Part shown: piece after piece, positions 58,982-64,000 of the stretch
How the letters are laid out: each line of letters opens with the position of its first letter
Position numbering within the stretch: position 1 is the stretch's first letter
The notes under the pieces: model-generated
What the model was told of the DNA's origin: nothing
The model's database searches: none
The model's input: the letters and a program-made list of their open reading frames with translations, nothing else
DNA from: Hyphomonas johnsonii MHS-2
GTDB taxonomy: Bacteria > Pseudomonadota > Alphaproteobacteria > Caulobacterales > Hyphomonadaceae
Direction: 5' to 3'
Length of the DNA stretch: 64,000 nt
Assembly: GCF_000685275.1 (NCBI RefSeq)
Contig: NZ_ARYK01000001.1
Span: 806,001 to 870,000, forward strand
Program-made: the position numbers and the translations under genes

Positions 58982-60382
58982 ATGTTGAATTTGAAATCCT
59001 CGCTGAAGGCTCTGGGTGCGGCGACGCTTCTCAGTCTCGGCTCGATGACCTTCACCGCGCCTGCGGATGCTCAGGCGACCCTGAAGACTGTACTGGACAA
59101 TATCCGCAAGGATTCCGATGAAATGTCGGCTGCGGACCAGGCCCGCCTGCGCGAGTTCCAGCAAGACAAGAATGCACAAGCTGCCAAGATGACCGATGCG
59201 CGGAATGCGCTTGCGGTTGTTGAGGGACGCGGACGCGCACTTGGCGCAGAATTTGATGCCAACGAGGCAACGCTTGGCGACCTTGAGGCCCAGGTATCGG
59301 CGCAAGCCGGTGATTTCCAGGAGCTGCTTGGCCAGTTCCGGACCGCCGCTGGTGAAACAATGCCGGAAATCCTGAACTCCTTTGCCAACTTCGACTATAC
59401 GGGGCGCGTGGAAGGCATCGCCGAGATCGCAGAAGCACGGACGCTTCCAAACCGCCAGCAGCTGGAGCGCCTGCCCAAGGCAATGCTGCAGGAAATGATC
59501 GCCCAGTCCGAAGTAAAGACATTCTCCGCGGTCGTGGACGGCTTTGGTCCGGATCAGTCGAATGTTGAAACCGAACTCATGCGAGTGGGCGTGTTTACGG
59601 CGGCGACAACCGACGGCAGGAAATTCGTCGAAGTCAAGAAAAGCGACAACGGCGACACGTTCCTGCAGATGTTCAAGCAACAGCCCGCTGGCTCTTATGC
59701 TTCGGCCATGGGCAGCGTCATCAATGCCGGCCCTGATCAGTTGGTTCGTGGTCCGGTTGACCCCTCCAAGGGTAACCTGTTCGGTATCCTCGGCGATCTT
59801 CCAAAGTTCGCCGACCGTCTCCAGCAGGGCGGTCCTGTGGGTGCTGTGATCGCCACCCTGGCGACGATTGGTATCCTGATCGGTCTCTACAAGATCTTCA
59901 CGCTCTTCACGATGGGCGGTGCGATGCGCCGGACTGCGAAGACACGGCAGGCTGGCACGGGTAACCCGCTGGCGCGCGTCTTCGAAGCATACGAGACAAA
60001 CCGGAATGCGGACATCGAGACACTCGAACTGAAGCTCGACGAACAGATCCTTCGTGAGTCGCCACGCATCGAACGCTTCAATGACATCATCAAGGTGTTT
60101 GCAGCTGTTGCGCCTCTGCTCGGACTGCTCGGTACGGTTATCGGTATGATCATCACCTTCACCACGATCACGATCTACGGTGCAGGCGATCCGAAACTCA
60201 TGGCCGGCGGTATTTCAGTCGCTCTCATGACTACGGTGTTTGGCCTTGTGGCCGCCATTCCGCTTCTGCTGATCCACGCTGTCGCTTCGTCGATGGCACG
60301 TGGCAACCAGCAGATCCTCGACGAGCAGGCCGCTGGCCTGGTTGCCGAGAAAGCGGAATCCCTGAGCGGGGCAATGGCGTAA
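58982..60382 (+). CDS. Large ExbB/TtpC-like proton channel protein with periplasmic N-terminal domain
   Basis: A 466-residue protein. A signal peptide (to about residue 31, ADAQATL) is followed by a periplasmic helical domain with coiled coil (about 40-110) and a compact region to about 280. The MotA/TolQ/ExbB domain then has three membrane segments: GPVGAVIATLATIGILIGLYKIF, FAAVAPLLGLLGTVIGMIITF and GISVALMTTVFGLVAAIPLLLI. ExbB proteins with such an extension correspond to TtpC of the Vibrio TonB2 system. The start at 58982 is set by the signal peptide and the ribosome site AAAAGAGG; the open frame reaches back to 58796 inside the previous gene. It is followed 39 bases on by a standard-size ExbB. 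Confidence 0.93.
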   Translation: MLNLKSSLKALGAATLLSLGSMTFTAPADAQATLKTVLDNIRKDSDEMSAADQARLREFQQDKNAQAAKMTDARNALAVVEGRGRALGAEFDANEATLGDLEAQVSAQAGDFQELLGQFRTAAGETMPEILNSFANFDYTGRVEGIAEIAEARTLPNRQQLERLPKAMLQEMIAQSEVKTFSAVVDGFGPDQSNVETELMRVGVFTAATTDGRKFVEVKKSDNGDTFLQMFKQQPAGSYASAMGSVINAGPDQLVRGPVDPSKGNLFGILGDLPKFADRLQQGGPVGAVIATLATIGILIGLYKIFTLFTMGGAMRRTAKTRQAGTGNPLARVFEAYETNRNADIETLELKLDEQILRESPRIERFNDIIKVFAAVAPLLGLLGTVIGMIITFTTITIYGAGDPKLMAGGISVALMTTVFGLVAAIPLLLIHAVASSMARGNQQILDEQAAGLVAEKAESLSGAMA

Positions 60383-60421
60383 GCCATCCCGCTCGTTTCA
60401 CTCGAGGAGGAGGAACCCGAT

Positions 60422-60931
60422 ATGGGTTTTGCAGATTTACAAGCGTTCCTCGATCGTGGCGGTCCCGTGTTGATTGTCATCATGGCAGCAACATTCTTCA
60501 TGTGGGCATTGATCCTGGAACGTCTGTTCTATTTCAGGTTCGCTCACAAACAGGTGGCCGCGGAAGCGATCGCGGAGTGGCGTTCCCGCTCCGATCGGAA
60601 ATCAACTCTCGCCCATTGGGTCAGAGACAAGCTCGTGTCCGAAGTTCGGGGCAAAGCCGAGCAGAACGTGCAACTTACAAAGGCCATGGTGGCGTTGGCG
60701 CCATTGCTCGGCCTTTTGGGTACGGTGACGGGCATGGTCGCGGTGTTCGACGTCATGGCCATTACCAACGGGGCTGACGCCAAGGCGATGTCAGCCGGTG
60801 TGTCGCGCGCCACGATACCGACCATGGCAGGGATGGTTGCCTCGCTTTCGGGCATTCTGTTCACGTCCGGCATGGACCGCCGGGTAAACCGGTCGGTGCA
60901 GTGGGTCGAAGATGAAATGGAGATCAACTGA
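60422..60931 (+). CDS. exbB: ExbB-like proton channel subunit
   Basis: A 169-residue MotA/TolQ/ExbB protein with three membrane segments: VLIVIMAATFFMWALILERLFYF, MVALAPLLGLLGTVTGMVAVF and TIPTMAGMVASLSGILFTS. ExbB pentamers with ExbD use the proton motive force to energise TonB. GAGGAGGAGG precedes the ATG, a strong ribosome site. Its stop overlaps the next ATG by one base. Shorter than E. coli ExbB, as in TonB2-type clusters. Confidence 0.94.
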   Translation: MGFADLQAFLDRGGPVLIVIMAATFFMWALILERLFYFRFAHKQVAAEAIAEWRSRSDRKSTLAHWVRDKLVSEVRGKAEQNVQLTKAMVALAPLLGLLGTVTGMVAVFDVMAITNGADAKAMSAGVSRATIPTMAGMVASLSGILFTSGMDRRVNRSVQWVEDEMEIN

Positions 60932-61347
60932 TGCGCGGACGCAATGTAAGGTCGCCCGACGAGGCAAACGTTGATCTCACGCCGATGCTGGACGTTGTCT
61001 TCATCCTGCTCATCTTCTTTATCGTCACGGCGACATTCGCTCAGGAAGATGCGCTCGGACTTGAGCCACCACCACCACCCGCGCCGGATTCGGAATTGCA
61101 GGAACAAATTCCGGCCATTCTCATTCTGATCGACGAAACAAACCTGATCTCGGTAAACGGCCGCCCTACAGACATCGGTTCGGTGCGTGCGAATATTGAA
61201 CGGGTTCGGGCCGAAACGCCCGAGAGTGCGGTGGTCATCCAGGCGCATCCCAAATCCAAGAGCGGTGTTATCGTTCTGATCCGGGACGCTGCCTATAACG
61301 CTGGCTATCAGGACCGGGTTAATCTCGTCCTGTCGGCTGTAGAATAG
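60931..61347 (+). CDS. exbD: ExbD-like protein, first copy
   Basis: A 138-residue protein with one membrane segment near the N-terminus, VDLTPMLDVVFILLIFFIVTATF, containing the essential Asp (LTPMLD) of ExbD/TolR. The periplasmic domain (LILIDETNLISVNGRP to ESAVVIQAHPKSKSGVIVLIRDAAYNAG) matches the family. A Pro-rich linker PPPPPAP follows the membrane segment. Overlaps exbB by one base. Confidence 0.94.
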   Translation: MRGRNVRSPDEANVDLTPMLDVVFILLIFFIVTATFAQEDALGLEPPPPPAPDSELQEQIPAILILIDETNLISVNGRPTDIGSVRANIERVRAETPESAVVIQAHPKSKSGVIVLIRDAAYNAGYQDRVNLVLSAVE

Positions 61348-61360
61348 GAGGAGCGATCAA

Positions 61361-61780
61361 ATGGCACGCAGAAAACGCGTATCCGTCGGCGGCGGGGGAT
61401 CAGCGGAAGACGATGTCAACCTCACGCCCATGCTGGACGTGGTGTTCATCCTCCTGATCTTCTTCATCGTGACGGCGCAGTTCATCAAGGAGCCTGGCGT
61501 TCCCATCGTTCGGCCTGAAGTCGACAACAAGGCACAGGTCAGGCCCCTGGCAATCCTGATCGGGATCGACAAGAACAGCGATATCTACATCGACAAGAAG
61601 AAGGTCAATGCTGACGAGATCGGGTTCATTTTCAAGCAATTGCGCGAAGACAACCCGAAAGGTGAGGTCGTCGTTCAGGCGGACGTAGATGCGGAAGCCG
61701 AAGTCCTGGTCGATGTCATGGAAACCATCAACAAGATTGACGGTGCCACGGTCATCAACATTTCGGCGAAGCGCGAGTAA
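61361..61780 (+). CDS. exbD: ExbD-like protein, second copy
   Basis: A 139-residue paralogue of the preceding gene, with VNLTPMLDVVFILLIFFIVTAQF and periplasmic PLAILIGIDKNSDIYIDKKKVNADE to GEVVVQADVDAEAEVLVDVMETINK. Two ExbD copies in tandem are usual for DUF3450/TtpC clusters and could form a heterodimer, whereas classical systems use one. It is 13 bases after the first copy and has AGGAGGAG before the ATG. Confidence 0.94.
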   Translation: MARRKRVSVGGGGSAEDDVNLTPMLDVVFILLIFFIVTAQFIKEPGVPIVRPEVDNKAQVRPLAILIGIDKNSDIYIDKKKVNADEIGFIFKQLREDNPKGEVVVQADVDAEAEVLVDVMETINKIDGATVINISAKRE

Positions 61781-61791
61781 GGAGACAGCAA

Positions 61792-62415
61792 ATGTTCAAC
61801 AGTCCTTTCGTACGGCTTCTCGTCGCCTTCGCGATCTCGATTCCCATTGTCTACCTGCTGTTCATCATGATGAGCTCACTGATCAATGTAACCGAGATCA
61901 GGGTCGACAAGGGCGAACAACGTGTACTTGCGGCAATCACGCCGCAGAAGCAGGACAGTGAAGTGAGGACCCGTCAACGGTCCAAACCGAGACGTCTTGA
62001 TTCTGCTTCCAAACCGCCGCCACCGCCAAAAGTGTCGGCAACAAAGTCGCAGATCAACCTGCCAACGCCCAGGATCGAAGGTGCGGCGCCGACTGAACTG
62101 AATCTCGGTCGCATGCAGTCCCTGGCGATCGACCCGGTGGCAATTTCGGACCGTGATGCACAACCGATCCGGCCACCTACGCCGTCATTTCCTCAGCGCG
62201 CGGCAGAACGCGGGATTGAGGGGAGCTGCGATGTCCGGTTTGACGTCGACACGCGGGGCAGGCCTTACAACATTCAGGCGAACTGCACGAATTCCATATT
62301 CAAGTCTGAAGCCGAGCGTTCGGTTGCGAGAGTTGAATTCGCGCCGAAGATCATCCGCGGCAAAGCTGCAGAACGCAAGAACGTCGTTTATCCACTCGAG
62401 TTCAAACTGAACTAG
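61792..62415 (+). CDS. tonB: TonB-like energy transducer
   Basis: A 207-residue protein: an N-terminal membrane anchor (VRLLVAFAISIPIVYLLFIMMSSLI, about 7-31), a short Pro-rich linker (SKPPPPPKVSAT, about 73-85) and a C-terminal TonB domain (about 125-207) with FPQRAAERGIEGSCDVRFDVDTRGRP and NVVYPLEFKLN. The linker is much shorter than in classical TonB, typical of TonB2-type transducers. It would contact TonB-dependent receptors, none of which is encoded in this window. Last gene before a strong terminator. Confidence 0.93.
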   Translation: MFNSPFVRLLVAFAISIPIVYLLFIMMSSLINVTEIRVDKGEQRVLAAITPQKQDSEVRTRQRSKPRRLDSASKPPPPPKVSATKSQINLPTPRIEGAAPTELNLGRMQSLAIDPVAISDRDAQPIRPPTPSFPQRAAERGIEGSCDVRFDVDTRGRPYNIQANCTNSIFKSEAERSVARVEFAPKIIRGKAAERKNVVYPLEFKLN

Positions 62416-62439
62416 ATGGCATGCCGATGACCCATCATG

Positions 62440-62472
62440 AAAAGGGCGCCTTTCAGCGGGCGCTCTTTTTTT
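62440..62472 (+). terminator. Rho-independent terminator of the TonB operon
   Basis: AAAAGGGCGCC pairs with GGCGCTCTTTT (11 bp, one G-U) around an 8-base loop, and the right arm runs into seven Ts at 62466-62472. Confidence 0.92.
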
Positions 62473-62840
62473 GCCAGTCCGCTGACAGTGCGGTGACATT
62501 CCGATCACCGGATTGCGAGCTGGCACAAAATGATATATAGTAACAATTGTTTGATTTGAAAGGCATTGGAGCGCTACGCTCTATTTCCACACCGCGTTTC
62601 CCGGTTCGATTCGATCGAGCATTTGCCAGCGTTTCTAGATCGGCAAGCTGTCTCAATCGGGGCGCCAGGGACGCCGACCGGGAGCGTCGAAACCCGGATC
62701 GCACGGTCTGGAATGAGAACGATGCCTGAGAGGACCGCGCGCTGTGAAAAACCTGCCTATGCCTGCGGAAGTTCTTGATCCCGCCCGACAATTCCGGTTG
62801 ATTGGGCCCAACGCCGCAATACGCGGAGAGGAGATGTAAC
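62473..62840. other. 368-base intergenic region before the TPR gene
   Basis: No gene is supported. Besides the promoter at 62513-62541 it implies a 5' leader of roughly 290 bases. A short open frame 62547-62729 has no domain and is not believed. Confidence 0.45.
62513..62541 (+). promoter_or_regulatory. Predicted sigma-70-type promoter of the TPR gene
   Basis: TTGCGA (62513-62518) and TATAGT (62536-62541) are exactly 17 bases apart, in an AT-rich stretch just after the terminator. Confidence 0.55.
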
Positions 62841-64000
62841 ATGAGTATGAAAGCTACTCTCAAGGGAGCGGTGGTCGTCGCACTGATGGCGACGCTTGGA
62901 GCCGGGGCAGCACTGGCTCAGACGTGTGAGCAGACTGAATTCTCGTCGAAAACAGGCCAGACCTATCTCGAAGCCGAACAGGCCGCGATGGTGAAGAAGG
63001 ATTATGCGACGGCGATCAGCAAGTTGAACTCGCTCCGGGCGATGGAGTTGAACTGCTACGAAGAAGGCGCGGTCATCAAGCTGTCGGCTTACATCAAGAT
63101 CGAGAACGGAGACAGGCGCGGCGCTGTTGAGGACCTGCTGTCCGCCCTGCAAAAGGGATACATTGCGCCTGCGGATGCACCGCAAACCTATTACAACATC
63201 GCCCAGATCTATCTTCAGGAAGAAGACCTCGCGAAGGCCCTTGAGTACATGACCAAGTGGCAGCAGGTCGGTGGCAAACCTGACCGGACCCAGAAATGGC
63301 AATTGGCCGTTCTGAACCAGCGGGCCGACAAGTTCAAAGAAGCCGTACGTTGGGCTGAAGAAGTGCGCCGCGAAGATGGTGCGAACTTCAAGCAAGAGGT
63401 CTATGACCTGCTGCTCTACCTCTACAACCAGACAGGCCAGAAGGCGAAACTCGCCGAAGTTCTGGAAATCCTGTTGGAGCGCAATCCGAATGAACGTAAA
63501 TATTGGGACGCGATTGCGGGTAACTATTTTGCGGAAAATGAAGAGCGCAAGGCCTTCGAAGTACAGAAAGCCATGTACCTTATCGGTCTGCTGAAGACTG
63601 ATGAAGAATTGATGCGGATCGTCAACTTCTACAACCGCTTCAACGCGCCTTACCACGCCGCCCGCATCCTCGAGAAGGAAATGAATGCAGGGCGTATCAA
63701 CAAGAACCTGGAACGGCTCGAACTCCTGGCAAACCTCTATCAGGTTGCGCGGGAGCACGAGAAAGCCATTCCCGTCATCAAGCAGGCTGCTGACGCGGGC
63801 GGTGGCGGCGCGATGTACGAGCGCCTCGGCCGGTCCTATGCCGACCTGCAGAAGTGGAAAGAAGCGGAAGAGGCTCTTACCAAGGCGCTTAGCTTGGGAG
63901 GCGTCAAGGACCGCGGCAATGCGTACGTCCTGATCGGACAATCTCGCTACGAGCGGAATGACCGTTCTGGCGCGCGTGAAGCGTTCAAGCAGGCCGGCAA
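62841..64000 (+). CDS. Periplasmic tetratricopeptide-repeat protein, 3' end outside window
   Basis: An open frame of 386 codons starts at ATG 62841 (GGAGAGGAGATGTAAC upstream) and runs off the right edge. The signal peptide (MSMKATLKGAVVVALMATLG...ALA-QTC, cut about residue 27) directs it to the periplasm. TPR-like helix pairs follow: DYATAISKLNSLRAME, TYYNIAQIYLQEEDLAKALEYM, KWQLAVLNQRADKFKEAVRWAEEV, LERLELLANLYQVAREHEKAIPVI and MYERLGRSYADLQKWKEAEEALTKAL. TPR proteins of this kind end the TtpC-type TonB cluster in other bacteria, so it is likely a functional partner, here under its own promoter. Confidence 0.9.
   Translation, partial: MSMKATLKGAVVVALMATLGAGAALAQTCEQTEFSSKTGQTYLEAEQAAMVKKDYATAISKLNSLRAMELNCYEEGAVIKLSAYIKIENGDRRGAVEDLLSALQKGYIAPADAPQTYYNIAQIYLQEEDLAKALEYMTKWQQVGGKPDRTQKWQLAVLNQRADKFKEAVRWAEEVRREDGANFKQEVYDLLLYLYNQTGQKAKLAEVLEILLERNPNERKYWDAIAGNYFAENEERKAFEVQKAMYLIGLLKTDEELMRIVNFYNRFNAPYHAARILEKEMNAGRINKNLERLELLANLYQVAREHEKAIPVIKQAADAGGGGAMYERLGRSYADLQKWKEAEEALTKALSLGGVKDRGNAYVLIGQSRYERNDRSGAREAFKQAG

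Noticed and set aside
62757-63941. 394-codon open frame on the minus strand
   Set aside because: Antisense to the TPR gene, which has a signal peptide, repeats and a promoter.
1-64000. Mobile elements, prophage genes, CRISPR arrays, toxin-antitoxin or defence systems
   Set aside because: No transposase, integrase, phage structural gene, regular short repeats or known defence domain was found; the window reads as core and surface-polysaccharide DNA.

Overview
The window looks like chromosomal DNA of a GC-rich alphaproteobacterium, most likely Caulobacterales / Hyphomonadaceae (Hyphomonas-like). The reasons are tight overlapping operons, frequent GTG and TTG starts, a perfect CtrA-type box (TTAA-N7-TTAA), a split cobalamin-dependent MetH behind an ArsR-methyltransferase regulator, and a DUF3450/TtpC-type TonB-ExbBD cluster. 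This placement is inference; no rRNA gene is present. There is one tRNA (Gln, TTG). I see no insertion sequence, prophage, CRISPR array or replication origin.

Layout. 1-12.5 kb: a partial secreted protein, free methionine-R-sulfoxide reductase, a carboxylesterase, a coupled minus-strand operon (Nudix, two DUF1330 proteins, GST-like protein, PLP trans-sulfuration enzyme), a DPP-IV-like peptidase, a Sel1-repeat protein, EttA and a glycosyltransferase. 12.6-20.5 kb: mlaC and mlaA on the minus strand, then a methionine-cycle operon (ArsR-methyltransferase regulator, metF, metH N-terminal module, PNPOx-like protein, metH C-terminal module) preceded by a 20-bp palindrome overlapping its promoter. 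20.7-29 kb: pyruvate kinase, a retropepsin-like protease with a DUF1289 protein, a CobT homologue that seems to lack its catalytic Glu, an acyl-CoA dehydrogenase pair ending at a strong terminator, a glycosyltransferase and an LhgO-like oxidoreductase.

29.7-45.6 kb is an exopolysaccharide locus of two convergent halves. The plus half encodes an outer-membrane beta-barrel, a Wzc-type tyrosine autokinase, glycosyltransferases, a Wzy/ligase-like protein, a lipoprotein NodB deacetylase and an SGNH/MBOAT O-acylation pair. The minus half encodes a GT2, a PPP phosphatase, a Wza-type export lipoprotein, an ExoY-like initiating transferase and a lichenase-type GH16. The gene content resembles holdfast or succinoglycan-type systems; no flippase and no anchor genes are in the window.

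45.8-57.5 kb: a monooxygenase-fold protein, acyl-CoA dehydrogenase and GPH-type transporter run together; then an HtrA protease, a TauD-type dioxygenase with a CYP153-type P450, RarA, an RluA-type pseudouridine synthase, a UDP-glucuronate epimerase-like protein and SppA. 57.7-64 kb: tRNA-Gln and a second-type TonB energy-transduction operon (DUF3450, large ExbB/TtpC, ExbB, two ExbD, TonB) closed by a strong terminator, followed by a TPR protein that runs off the window.
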